A DNA stretch of 64,000 nt, from the NCBI GenBank assembly GCA_017590115.1, contig JAGGNK010012114.1, positions 627,467 through 691,466 of the forward strand. The letters are read 5' to 3'. Below are positions 1 through 13,400 of this stretch, one piece after another (the stretch's first letter is position 1; each line of letters begins with the position of its first letter). Origin of the DNA: Montifringilla adamsi. Taxonomy: Eukaryota; Chordata; Aves; Passeriformes; Passeridae. The notes under the pieces are model-generated. The model worked only from the letters and a program-made list of their open reading frames with translations, was not told the DNA's origin and did not search any database. Position numbers and translations under genes: made by a program.

Positions 1-1854
1 GAGTAAGCCAGCTGGTTAACTAGATGCTTTACTAGTTTAACCACTAGGAAGATAATTTAAAACATAGGAAAGAAAATAATGGTGAACTTCTCTGCAGAAT
101 TCTGATACCACTGAAATAGGTTAGCTGACAATTAGTTCACTGTTGTTCTGTCCCAGCAAAATTACTACTTCACATCAGCTGATGCTAACAAAAGCCCTTT
201 TACCTTGCTTCTGCTCAAGGAGAACACTATTAGTCACAGTTCATTAGGCTTGTTTACAAAACTGAACTGGTATTTTAAGTGTGTAACTGAAACACTTCTG
301 ACTGCTGGAGGCATATTTTCCACCACAAAATTGCAAGAATTTAGTAACAGAAAGGATAGCACTACCCACTATTTTTCAAAGAAAATAGCTAGTTTGTGGT
401 ATAAGAAGTGCAAAAAATTATGTAGTTTCATGGTTTTCAAATCTAGAAGGTGAAGTTTCAAGCATAGTTTGGTTTATAATCTGTTATATATAGTAACAAA
501 ATACCTTAAAACTAGGTTACACCAAATCCTAAACCATAGCAATTATGTAGGAAGAAGAGATTTGTAAGGTTCTTTATTTGCTCTTTTTTATACAGAGGAA
601 AAATGGAAGTGCCGGGCCTGGCAACACCAAATGATGCCTTTTTGGTGCATCAGTGGGAAAGATTTAGAAGAAAGAGAATTAATCCTTCACACTTGCAGTT
701 TTCATAGAACTCCTGTGTACACCTAATGCTTGACTATACACCACTTTCATCTTTATGTATTTTGCCATGAGGTTTCTTGATGGCATATTGCTGTATTAAA
801 TCTTAACACAGTTTATATCCCCAAATATAAAGGATGTGTCCCTGTGAGTACCACAAACTAAATGAAAGAAGAGTTTTTTGTCTTCCGTTAGCTGTTGTAA
901 GAAAACCTGAGGGAGTTCTGCAGATGAAATCCCAGATGCTTTTATTTCCCTCCCCTTTGTCTTGGATGTGTCTGTTGTAGGTGTTTACTTACCCTTTTCC
1001 CAGGCTGAAGACAATGAAGTCTTCATGAAATCAGTGAAGCTTAATACAAAGGGAGAGAGAGAAAGATGTAAAATGCAGCTCAGTAGATTTCAGTGTTTTC
1101 AGCCACTGCTTTAAATTGCTGTTTTAAATTCTAGTGAGTGGAATAATAGAGAAGTTATCATGTCTACTAACTGCAGTTGGCCTTTGTAAAGAATGGCTTG
1201 TTAGGAGGCTTTATGATTTACTGAGGCCCACAGCTGGCTGCCAGCAGAGCTACAGGAGTGTGTTCTCTCTGGGGCCTGGAAGCTAGAGATGAAAAGGATC
1301 CAAAGCTGGCACAAAAGCAAATAAATGCTTTGACTTTAAATAAAGCATCATAATTTATAAGGGGCTCTGCCTCTCAGTCCCAGTGAGGTACATGGATCAG
1401 CAGCAGCTCTTTGAGGTTGAGCAGAATTGTCTGTCTGGCTCGACTGCAACTCTGGTATCTGCAGTCTACAGATTTGGAAGAATTTTCATGGTTTGGGATT
1501 GGAATTGTTTCTTTATTCATGCTGTTTCTTTTCCATAAATTGTCTCTCTTCTGTCTTCCGTTTCTTTATGTTTCATTAGCTACTCTATTGTTTGATAAAT
1601 AATTGTACCAGTGTTTGCACCTGGCAGCTCTTTACCATGATGTACAGCGGTGGGAAACAAATCACCAAAGACATCTGAAGGTTTATAGGTGTATTTTGGC
1701 ATCTGTTTCTTGCTTGGGATTTACTCATCAAGTTCCTACAGTAGCAGAGTTCAGAGCTGGGAAACACACTTCTATTGAGATGCCCTAATACTTGCCTTAG
1801 GAAGAAAAAAAAAAAGATCTGAGCTCCTTAAGAGGTTTTGGGGGTTTTGTCAGA

Positions 1855-1907
1855 TTTTTTTTTTTTTTTTTTTTAATAGATACACACACACATGCATACA
1901 CACATAA
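1855..1907. repeat. Poly-T followed by CA-rich simple repeat
   Basis: Twenty T residues at 1855-1874 followed by interrupted ACACAC/CATACACAC. An ordinary low-complexity tract within the intron. Confidence 0.85.
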
Positions 1908-4463
1908 ATTTATACCAGCTTCCCCATTTCTGCAGCTGTTTCTTAACAGTCTGCTGATGCAAACAGTATTTCTGTGGTCTGGTGTATGAGAAGAAGAATG
2001 GAAATGAGGCAGATAATTCTTAAAAGGAACTCCTGAGTGCTTGTCTGGATGAGAAAAAATTGTTTTGGTTTTCCTTTTTTTTGTCCCTACTTCTTGTATT
2101 GAAACAATAGCTCTTTCCCCCATGCTTCAGACTTGTTTTGCTTTGCTATTTACTTGCTCTTAAGGGAGAAGGAGTTTGGGAGAGAAGTAAGTAGCTGAAG
2201 AGTTCCTGTAATTAATATAAAGTGCAGGAAGCAAGTGTGACAGATTAGTTGAAAAGCCCTGTATTCTGTTGCTTATCTCAAGTGACATATGGTCCTGGAG
2301 TATGAGCAAAGGCAGTGGATTGTGGGGCTTCTTTTTCTTTTGCTCCACAAGAAATCAGAAGAGTGTCCATGTGTTCAACAGGCCAGTAACATAGGAGCTG
2401 AAATAACACTCCTTGAGAAGTGAGTGGAAACTCAGGGGATTACAGAACAGCATTTCCTTCTTCTAAAATTGAGTCTATGACACTTTTCAGTGTCAGGCTA
2501 TGTGAATCACAGTTATGATTACTGAAGTAAAAAAGAAAAAAAACTGCTAGAAACAGAATACTTTATTTCTGAAACAGACACAGTTTTCTTCAGAACACAC
2601 AGATGTTAAATTATTTTCAAATTGAATTTTTAGTATCAGCTGAAATAAAGTAAGACTGCAGTTTTATTCTCAAGCTGCAGTGAAACAGTGAAGTTGTTCA
2701 GTTACTCCGGCCAAAAAAAAGGTAAGGGCTGCACAAAAACTAGCTCTTTAGTTGTACTCCAGAGGTCAGGAGCCTATGGTTAGTTTATAATAACATTAAG
2801 TGCACATTTTCTTGTAAACACTGCAATCATGTGGTCTGACATTCAAGAGGTGTAACAGCAGTTTATCCAAAAGTTTTCCTAATCCTGCCAAATTCTAATC
2901 ACTTTGATAAAAATCTGGCAGGAGAAAATTATGTGGGTTGCTGTGGCTTCATAATTTTCAAAATCACCACTCTAAGTAGTTCATATTTTAGTAAAACTAT
3001 TTAGTTGTCAACAAATCAACAAGCCATTTGGGGTCCAATCTGATGTAATTCCTGGGGTATTACCCAGTTTTCATTGAGACTTTTACTGGTCTTCTAATGA
3101 ATGTGAAATTTAGCCTTATATTTGATTAGGACCATTCATATTTCTTTTGGGTTTCGATTTGTATTTATGTCTTGGTCACTGGTTATTTGTTAGGCAGACC
3201 AGCTTTAGAAGAAATATATGCACTGAAAAAAATGCAACAGTTATCATTATAACTAATAAGGGACATGGGCTCTTAAATTAGACACTGTCCTGTCTTCCAG
3301 AACCAACCTGCCCCCAGCATTTCAATCATAGCTTTGTCCGGAGAAACTGTCATTTCAGCTAACCTCAGCTACATGTCTTCCTAACATGCTGGGGTTTTTT
3401 TATACTAAATCTGGAAAAGGGTAATGTTGCTAGGGAGGCAGGAAAAAGAAATGAAACCAGAGCTTCTTTTAGCTGACCGTTCAACTGAATATTGACCAGC
3501 TGTCTTCATGAGAAAGAAATAGATGGTGGTGAATAAGCTAGAGTCTAGTTTTCCAAGAAGTTCAATGATTTTCCCAAATCAATACAGCCCATGAGGCTTC
3601 AGAACAAAGGATGCGGGAGACATGACAGTGATGGAAGTAGCTTGTGTTCTTTTGTGTATTAAGCACATGGGCTCATGGGGAAACAGGATTTCTTCAGTTA
3701 TTGCAGTGTTTATTCTTTTATAAGTACTGGGATAAACTTCTAGATTAAGAAAATCTATTACAGTAATTATTAGGTGGGATTAAAAAGTTGTGTGCTTGAT
3801 GACCCAGCTCCATGTTTCCAAGAGCTACTTCTCACTGTATAATTGTGGCTTCTTTTTTTGAATGCAAATGGGGGTATGTAATGCAAGTCCAGGGAATAAG
3901 TTCTATATAACAGCTATTTTTAAACTAAAGTGGTAGTTCCTACTTTCAATATTGTCTTTATTTTACCGATGACTTAATAATGAAAAGAAAATAAAGGGTA
4001 TGACATTCAAACAAAGTATCCATGAAATGTGGGTTGTCATTACTCAGAACTTACTGAAAATCATACAGATGTGATCTTACTCTGTTAGGCTGCTATAGAA
4101 GCCACTGTAGTTTGCAACCCAGCTTTTACCACGAGCAGGGCAACATTAACTAAAATAGCAGGCTTTAGCCTCTCAGCCATCTAACCTTTAAACTTGCTAT
4201 GCTTTCATAAAGTACAGAATGCAGAATTAACACCACAGCTAAGCACCTCAGTGGTTTATGACTGCACCAGCAGTACTTCATTATGCTTCTTTTCCTTGAT
4301 GCTATCCAATCTTCTCATCTTCACTGCTGTACAGTATTTGTTCAGATAAAGTCCAGTGGCCAGGATGACTAATTGCAGATCTGTGCTCCAGATGGTCTGA
4401 TTACAGGATGTGGTTAAATTGACTTTTCAAACATTCTATGCTGCAATAGGGCTCTTGGAAAGG

Positions 4464-4515
4464 AAAAAAAAAAAAAAAAAAAAAAAAAGAAAAAGAAAAA
4501 AAAAGAAAAAAAAAA
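4464..4515. repeat. A-rich low-complexity tract
   Basis: Twenty-five A residues (4464-4488) followed by A runs broken by single G. It could be the tail of a retroposed sequence or a simple homopolymer expansion; no flanking element was recognised. Confidence 0.85.
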
Positions 4516-5290
4516 GCCCAAAAATCTCACTGGCAAACCAAAACAAAAAAAGCAAACCCACCAGTCTTGCATTTCCAGGCCACCTGACAATCATTACATT
4601 CTCAGGCTGCCTGATGTTGATGCCGGTTACATGTGCACCTGCTGTAGTTAAGTTTTTGTGCAATGCAAGACAGACAGTGTGATTAAAGTACTAAATAACC
4701 TGTACATCTCCCAGATCAGCAGTCAGTGTATAAGATGTAGCTTCATACGTAGAGTGTTTACTGATCATTTTAGATTACTTTCTGGATTCAAGCAATCAGG
4801 GAGGAATAAGCCATTTGCATTGCAAGTCTAATATAAAAATTGTTCTGTGTTTTTATGCCCGGATGAATTGCAGGTGTATATGTGGATGTGGGATTGATGA
4901 TGATGTGGCGGATATGGTGGTTGTGAGGCAAATGAGTTGTACTGCTTTTACTAAACCAGTGGCAACAAAATTCTTGAGATAATCCTAAGAATATAGATTT
5001 TCATCTTTCAGCTTTTTGCACTTCATATATTTTAGCTATTGTTGGACAGTGATGTCAAATAGATACGTGTGGGACCAAAAAAATTGCAGTGCCAGATGTG
5101 GAGTAAAACCGTTTAATCAAAAGGGGTGGTGCACTCACTGATGACAGATATGCCATGGTTTGGCTATCCCAGGCATGTCTGTATTATTTGTACTTGGCAT
5201 GGCAGGGACAAGAGGCAAATCAAATTTGACTTGCAAACATATTTGTGGATTCACTAATCATGAAGATACAAGGAATTGATTATGCTGTAG

Positions 5291-5313
5291 TGTTACAAGT
5301 AATACTTGTAACA
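5291..5313. repeat. Short perfect palindrome
   Basis: Eleven-base arms (tgttacaagta and tacttgtaaca) around one A. It may be chance or a small template-switch product; no function assigned. Confidence 0.7.
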
Positions 5314-8300
5314 GTAATGATATGATGCTTCTCTATACCAAGGATTGCATCTCAACCTTTAAGAACTACTATGCCACAGAGATTTTTGCTACAAGAATTT
5401 ATCATATTAACCTTTTAAAGAAGTAATCTTGCTAAAATAATTCTGGAAAGTGTAGTCCACTTTAGAGATCTTCCTCTGACATCAGGAGAAATTATTTTAA
5501 AATGATACTCAGGATAGTAAAGGTATTAGGCAGAACTATTTTTTTTTGGAATTTTGACCACAGAGGATTCCACTTATGTTTTAGGGTAAGTGACTTTTGT
5601 GACTTTTAAAAGATACGTGGCTTTTTAAACATACATAACTTCTGATGACTGAAAAGTAGACAAATCATTCCTAGTTTTGAAAGATCATATAAATATTCTT
5701 CAAGAAATCAGTTACAAAAGTGTACAGAAAGATTTTGTGCAGATCTGGTTTATCCAGATTTTTACAGATACTTTCGGCCAGATTCTCTACTAAGAGTAGA
5801 GGGAGCAGCTCCTTTTGCAAAAATGAAGGCTTACACTCTCAGATAACTGGTCTGCTGAGTTCTCTGGTGAAATAATCAGTTCGCACTAAACCAGGATTTT
5901 GTAGCATTTGCTGTGATCTGAACACAAAAGCAGCCTATGCTGTAAAAATTAATTCAGGCTTTCCAATCTGATTAATTGAGTAGCGCTTATTTGTATTGGA
6001 ATTTGAACATGTTTGTTTTCTAAAGACAGTATTTTTAAAAGCTGGGGCCCACATTTAAGGTAGTGATGTGATCATTTGATTCCTCACCACATGATCTCAT
6101 TTGCAAAGTTTTAGATACAAACATAAACATTCTTATGATCATTGCAGAAAACAGAGTAAACAAAGAAATTAGTATTTGTTTTAGGCTAGGTACTTCAGGG
6201 TTTTTTGGTCTTAAATTGAAGGAATGTCTGCAGGAGTGTAGATGTGTCTCCTAAACATGCAGTCCCAGAGGAATCCATATGAACAATACCCTTACTTGGT
6301 ACTGAAAATGCCTTTGCTTGTGATGTTTTTATGTCAAAATAGCACATCTGCATTTCTTAGCAACAGGTTTATTTACTTCATTTCCAACTTGTGATGACAT
6401 ATTTCATTCTATGAGACATAGTTAATAGTAAATAGCAAATTTTGGTTCTGGCCTTTGTTATGCAGTCACTGAAAAGGAGGAAGAAGGGACAGGGGAAAAA
6501 GAGTGGGTGATAACTTCAGAACTTTTGATTTTCATATTCTTTTTTTGCTTTAATGTAGGACATGCGAACACTGAAGACTGCAGAAAGTATTGCTGATTTT
6601 GGATATACTGTAACTGTGAATAGTTATATAGTTTGCAAATGGAATGATCAACCAAATTAAACCAAGAAATTTATATCTGTATTTTGTTTTTTTCTCTGTT
6701 ACATCCAATTCTTATGAACTGTGCTCTGGTAATTGGTCAAACTCTTTGAGATGACATCTTTAGTTGCTCAAAGTAGCATATGTATATAGTATATATTCAC
6801 TGGTTTTTGATCCAACCTCACAAGAACATAATTAGATATTTGTCTAAGTTTCCTCCTGAATTAGAATCTTAGAGAGTCCAAATACCCTCAGGTACATTTC
6901 ATTACAAGCTCCTGATATTTTTCCCCATTCTTCAGTAATGCGTATTTTAAAAAGTTTAGCCTCTTGGGCTTCTTATAAGGTGAAAATTAATCTCTTGTTT
7001 CAGATAGTATGAAACCTGTGGGTTCCTCAGACTGTCTTTGCATTTTCTTTCTTGTTCAGGCAAAGTTAAATAAGTTATTGCTACATTATATGTAGTCTGA
7101 TGTAATAGGAAGTCTCATTACAGGAACTTCTTATGATTTGACACATCCCCCGAGAGGTTTGGTCCTGTGTGTGGTGTGTTCCATCACAAGACGAAGGGGG
7201 TACATGGGCACACACGTGCACAGAGAGGAGCTGGAATGATCCAGAGAAGGTCTAGTGCATCCCTGAGTGCATGGCCAGTGTACTCAGAGGTAATACTGGG
7301 AGTGAGCTGGACACTGCTCTAGCATTGCCTCTGGGACAGAGCAGGCTCAGCAGAGCTTCTTGGTTTGAGCTTGAACGCTGTGCCCGGACAGAGAGTACAC
7401 CCTGATTTAGAGGAATAATCCTTTCTTTTCAGCACTGCATCAAGTACATTGTGTGGATTACCAACTCAGTCATCTCCATTTTCATGTTCTGGTCCTTTGG
7501 CCTAGTAAGCCTCTCCCAGTTGCACATTTCCTTAGATCAGTCCCACATCCCATGTGACTTATATTCTCCTCACCCATTTCTGTGATAATCTTAGAAGAGT
7601 AAATGGGTTACCTTCCCTGCCAGTTCTGTGGAGTCTTACATGTGGCTGAGCAAAGTGCTGTCCATTAGGGAAAGGAAATCTATTCCTTGCCACAGCTAAA
7701 ACAGCATGGAGATTAATATTCTCTCCTACTTGCACAGGACCTTTGCTAAGCCTAATAAATTTAATTAGATGCTATATGTAGCAGATTTAAGGGAGAAACT
7801 TACTTATGTTTGCTTTTGAAATACTGACTTTCTTGCACGGGAAGGTCATTTAAATGCCTTTGTAGAATTATTGAAATAGGTATTGATTTCAGGGGCTTTT
7901 ATTATTTTCACTATTCTATGCCTTCTACCTTGCCCTCTTTTCTGTCAATAGGTAACAAACTATCCCTAGGTCTGGTACATAAATAAATGAATAAAGTGCA
8001 CTTACAGATAGGCAGGATTATAAATATCAAGGAAGATGGAGACATAGGTGAGAATAAATCTTTATTAACACATCCCCCCAAAAATCCCAAACAAACCACA
8101 CCCTCTAAAAAATAACAATTACTTAAAAAAAAAAAAAAGATAAAAGTGAACTAGCTGGGGAGGAATAAATGACAAAGATAGTTCTTCAGTAATACTTCAT
8201 GGGATATCAGAGAGCTGTCTTTGCTTGGTACTTTTAGGAGCACAGGTATGTGGGCTGGAGGGATCAACTGTGCTGCTTGCAGATAGATGGGCTGCATGCC

Positions 8301-8670
8301 ATAATACAATTTACCAGTGGAAAATATTCATGATTTTCACTTGGAGCCTTACAGAGTCACGGATGACAAGCTGTTATAGTGGAAGAAAGGCATCAAGGCT
8401 GCCAGAGAAACACCTTTAAAATCTCTTTTCTCTAGGCTGTGAATGGCAAGTGGGAACATAGAGTTGCTATTGTAAGAAAGCCCATTTCTACCAACAGATC
8501 TTTTCTCTTGGATGTACTGGGTTGTTCTCCTCTTCCTCCTCCCTGGACCCCAGAACCTCCTGGCTGCCTCCATTCCTAAGCAAGGGGCAGTGTAAAGCAG
8601 CCTTGGTGTCTTTGCATGCTGCCTAGTTTACATAGGTAATAAAAATACAGCATGACATTTTAACCCTGAT

Positions 8671-8885
8671 CACAGAATCACAGAATCAGTTGGGTTGAGA
8701 ATGACGTCTGAGATTATTGAGTCCAACCTGTGGCCCAGCACCACCCTGTCAAGTAGACCATGGGACTAAATGCCACATAAGTCTCTCCTTAAACATCTTC
8801 ACCATGGTCCCTCTAGGACCTGACTGACACTGGCTGGAAGTGCAGTTTGTCTTTCATGCTTCAGACCAGTACATTCCAGTGTGTA
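8671..8885 (-). mobile_element. CR1 retroposon, 3' end fragment
   Basis: The left edge has the CR1 3'-terminal octamer repeat read in reverse (cacagaatcacagaatca). It is followed by the diagnostic antisense block: gggttgagaatgacgtctgagatta, gagtccaacctgtggcccag, accaccctgtcaagtagacc, and later a match to the cattccagtg block. The element is 5'-truncated and diverged, typical of old bird CR1 copies. It lies in the upstream ZNF608 intron, antisense to the gene. Confidence 0.88.
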
Positions 8886-10357
8886 AAATTCCAATTGCCT
8901 AATTGCAGTGAAAAACCATATGGAGGATAAATTTCAAATCTGTTACAGAGAATTTTCAAGGAAATCCCTTCTTCCCTGATTCTTCTGCTAACAACATTTA
9001 AACTACTTCCCTGCTGCTAAAAGACCCCTGAGGAAATAAGCTGCTGCTTGTGTGTTAACTTCACCTCAGTGCAGCAGAGAGGGATGGTTTTAGTGCAAAA
9101 TTAGAAATTGCACTGGTAAGACAAAGCAAAAAGATGGGCTGGAAACAGTCTGGCATAATGCCACAATCATATCTATTACAGAGTCACTGCAGATAGAGTA
9201 AGGGAAGTGTAGAGGGAAAACAAGGCTGTCAGCTGCGAGTTGGTGCCTTCACGCCTCTCATAAATTGGGAACATTTTGTATTGTGCCTTTCTTTGTTAGA
9301 TAAAATGTATTTCTTATTTCAGTGTGTGTTCTAATGAGAAGAGATCTCTGGTTCAATAATACTACCTTCTGTTTATCTGTGGCAGTTAATGAATTAAAGG
9401 GGTCATTATGCTGGCTAGTCCATAAACGTGATGATAAATTATATGAAGAAGCATTTGAGGGCAACCTGAAAACATTTGAATGACATTCCCCACATTTATT
9501 TTCTTGTTACTTACAATAACCTTATCATTCACAAATTTTACAGGGATAATTCAAATAAAATGAAATTAGAATTCTGCTTTAGGCAGGCAAATTTGCATTT
9601 AATAAAAGTCATAACTGGAAAAGCAATTAAATTACAGTAGGTTTTTTGAAGGATCCCTCTTCCTATATAAATACACATTGCAATTACTCCTACCTTAACT
9701 GTGGTATGGTTGAAGTCTCATATCTAGTCCCTCACTTTCCACAGAAGCAAAAGGAAGGCAAATAATACATTTTTTCAAGCTATATCTGCTGAATAAAACT
9801 TGCAGTGCATACATGTATATGTTTGTGTGTTTGGATATGAGTAATTTCAAGTAAATAGAAGCATCATTATCATATTGTTCAAAGCAAAGCAGATTATTCT
9901 TCTCAGTCACCTTCTGATTTAAACACTGTAACTGGTGCTTAGTTTATGCTGGCTGGCGGCCAAGTGAAAGCAATTATGTGCAATAATAGCAAAATTAAGA
10001 GGTGAGTGTTGCTGTTTTACAGCAGGACATGGCAAAACCCATTTCCTTCTGTCAGCTGTATCTTGATTACACACACACCGTCGCACAGGCAAGCTGTCTT
10101 ACACACACACATGTGTGCACACATTCTTGTTCTTTGTCGTTTGCAGTCTTTCCTGTTGGTTTTAACTTTAGGTCACTGAAGCCAGAAAAGAGGAAGAATA
10201 TAGACCAGAGTGTTTGAAAGCAAAGGAGAGTAAATGTCGTACTTTGTGAGTGAAGGACAGGAAAAAGGAAAAAAAAATAATAAAAGATCAAAACAAAAAG
10301 CCTATCCCAGTTATTGTTCTAATGTGTGATAATACTTTATTTTTTGCTCATTGACAG

Positions 10358-10445
10358 GTGTCCTTGTGGTCAACGTTACATGGAGGAACAAGACTTACGT
10401 GGGAACACTGCTGGACTGCACAAAACATGACTGGGCCCCTCCTAG
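10358..10445 (+). CDS. ZNF608: ZNF608 coding exon encoding the [17 protein letters not shown] module
   Basis: This 88-base exon sits between the acceptor ttgacag and the donor gtaggc. It starts with the last two bases of a split Gly codon, so the preceding exon must end in phase 1, and it ends with AG, the first two bases of a split Arg. It encodes 28 complete residues beginning [14 protein letters not shown] and ending KHDWAPP, a block nearly identical in ZNF608 and ZNF609. No upstream coding exon was found in the window, so the exon with the start codon is outside it. Confidence 0.93.
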
Positions 10446-13400
10446 GTAGGCAAACATTCTGAGTCTGTTTTTTCTCTGCTGTATTTTAACACCCAGTCTC
10501 AGGCAAGCGACTGTACAGAGATTAATAAAGCACAACCGGTTATAATTGAAAACATGCACAAGTGAAATGAGTAGTTCTCTCTTCCAGAGTGAAACGTGGG
10601 GTGGAAGCTCTTCTTTATTTTACTTTTGTATTTTTGAGAGGGAAGGGGAAATACATGGGATTCAGTCAGAGACCAGTTAATTTCAAAATGCATTTCTTTT
10701 AAGTTAGGAAAATTTTTTGCTCCATTGTTTTAACCAGGTGGATATGTCCTTATCATTTTTGTCCTTTTCTAATGACTTTGCCTTTGACACTGTAACATTC
10801 TTATTTGTTGGACATATTTCCTTTTACATGTGTGAAGGTTCTCTTATGGGACATGGTGGTGGTTTTTATTTTTTCTGTTCCTGGCAGCTGCTGATGAAAC
10901 CTATTGTTTGTACAGGTTTTGTGAATCGCCAACAAGTGACCTGGAAATGCGCGGAGGACGCGGCAGGGGAAAGCGGGCAAGGTCCGCTGCGGCTGCGGCT
11001 GTGCCTGGGAATGATGCGAGTTTTGCAGAGTCCAGAGGACTTCAGAATAAAAATCGAGGCGGTGCCAATGGGAAGGGCAGGAGGGGCAGCCTTAACTCAA
11101 GTGGGCGCAGAACACCCCCAAACTGCGCCATGGATGAAGTCAAAGCCAGCCCCTCGTCCACAAACAAGAGGAAAACTAAGCCTCCTATGGAGCTGGATTT
11201 GAACTCCAGTTCAGAGGACAACAAGTCCGGAAAACGCATTCGTACTAACTCTAGAAGCACTCCTACCACCCCACAGGGGAAACCTGAGACTACTTTTTTG
11301 GACCAAGGCTGCTCTTCCCCAGTGCTGATTGACTGTCCTCACCCCAACTGCAACAAGAAGTACAAGCACATTAATGGATTACGTTACCATCAGGCTCATG
11401 CACACTTAGACCCAGAAAACAAACTGGAGTTTGAGCCTGACAGTGAAGACAAAATTTCAGACTGCGAGGAAGCACTGAGTAATGTGGCACTTGAATGCAG
11501 TGAGCAAAGCACAAATTTGCCAGGCTTTGATCCACTAAAAGCACCAACATCTCCTTCCTCCATTGCTACCCCAGGGACCCCCAAAGGAAAGAGGGAACTG
11601 ACCAGCAATGGCCCTGGTTCAGTTATCAGTTCCAAAACTGGCAAGAATTCTGGCAAAAAGAAGGGTCTGAACAGTGAATTGAACAGCCTTCCAGTAATTT
11701 CTAACATGGCAGCCACACTGGATAATTGCTCAGTTACAGATGGCAATTTGCAAACCGAAATGCCGAAGTTGGAGGCTGAAGGGTTAATTGACAAGAAGAG
11801 TTTAAGTGATAAAGGCAAGAAATCGAACAATTGCAAAGTGGATAAAAACCTTTCCAAGCTGAAAACAGCTAGGCCCATTGCCCCAGCACCAGCACCAACT
11901 CCTCCCCAGCTAATAGCTATACCTACTACAGCCTTTACAACCACCACTACAGGGACAATACCAGGACTGCCCTCTCTAACAACTACTATCGTTCAGGCTA
12001 CACCAAAGAGCCCTCCACTGAAACCCATTCAACCAAAGCCCACAATTATGGGAGAGCCAAGCACTGTAAACCCAGCTCTCACATCACTCAAAGACAAAAA
12101 GAAAAAGGAGAAGCGAAAGCTGAAGGACAAAGAAAGCAAAGAGACGGGCAGCCCCAAGATGGATTCTAAGCTGGGGAAGCTGGAGGATTCAAAAGGGTCT
12201 GGAAAAGACTTATCTGGACATTTTTTAAAGGACCATCTCAACAAGAATGAGGTGCTAGCTAATGGACTGTCAGAGTCTCAAGAGAGCAGGATGGCAAGTA
12301 TTAAGGCTGAAGCTGATAAAGTTTACACATTCACAGACAATGCGCCCAGCCCTTCCATAGGGAGTGCCTCCAGGATGGAATGCAGCACTTTGGTGAATGG
12401 ACAATCTGCCATGGCCCCACTGCACGTGTTGACACAGAATGGCGCAGACAGCGCGGCCGCTAAAACCAACAGCCCTGCTTACTCAGATATTTCTGATGCG
12501 GCTGATGATGGTGGCTCTGACAGCAGGTCAGAGGGCATGAGGTCAAAGGCCAGCTCTCCATCAGATATTATTTCTAATAAAGATGGTGTTGTAAAAGGAC
12601 ATTCTTCAACCACAGCACAATCAGCTCAAGCAAAAGAGTCTCATTCTCCCTATTACCATGGCTACGATCCTTACTATTCCCCAAGTTACTTGCACTCTGG
12701 ACAGGTCAGTGCCCCAGCAGCTGGGAACAGCGGTACCCCACAGGGGCTGAAGATTAAAAAAGAGGCTGAGGAAGAGGCTGAAAAGAAAGAGAAGGCAGAA
12801 TCGTCAGATGCCAAGAAAAGCGAAAGCACTTCCTCTAATTTGCAGCCACAACATCAGTCAGTAATAACTCAAAGACACCCTGCACTTGCTCAGTCACTTT
12901 ATTATGGACAGTATGCCTATGGGCTCTATATGGACCAAAAGTCCTTAATGGCCTCCAACCCTGCTTACAGGCAGCAGTATGAAAAATACTATGAGGACCA
13001 GAGACTAGCAGAACAGAAAATGGCACAAAGTGGGAGGGACTGTGAAAGGAAGAATGACCCCCCCTTAAAAGAGATTGGGAAGGATGACAACAAGCAGAAG
13101 AATATTCCATCTGCTACTATTTCAAAGGCCCCTTCAACTCCAGAGTCCAGCAAAAATAACACTAAAATAGGGCCATCAGTTCCTAACAAAGGTGAGGAGA
13201 CAAGCAAATCACAGATCCTTTCCAATCACCAGCAGCAGCTTCAGTCTGACACTTTCAAAGCCAAACAAATGGAAAACCACCAGCTTATAAAGGAGGCTGT
13301 GGAGATGAAATCTGTTATGGACTCAATGAAGCAAACAGGAGTAGATCCAACCACAAGATTTAAACAGGTGAGACCACTGGAAATGGAACAAGAGTGTCTT

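Larger units (their letters stand above)
1..10357 (+). other. ZNF608: ZNF608 intron upstream of the first visible coding exon (5' end outside the window)
   Basis: No frame here resembles the N-terminal part of ZNF608, and the first acceptor in phase with the gene is at 10357. The intron holds a poly-T plus CA-rich run (1855-1907), an A-rich run (4464-4515), a CR1 copy (8671-8885), a short palindrome at 5291-5313, and CA-rich patches at about 10071-10122. The remaining sequence is AT-rich with nothing else I can name. Confidence 0.8.

Noticed and set aside
1..10357. Search for the ZNF608 N-terminal exon and promoter
   Set aside because: No frame shows the expected acidic N-terminus or the VRTRSVGVNTC-type block, and there is no CpG island; these must lie upstream of the window.
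10717..11202. 161-codon frame running across the intron into the ZNF608 large exon
   Set aside because: It is out of phase with the conserved ZNF608 frame and crosses the splice acceptor; a shadow frame.
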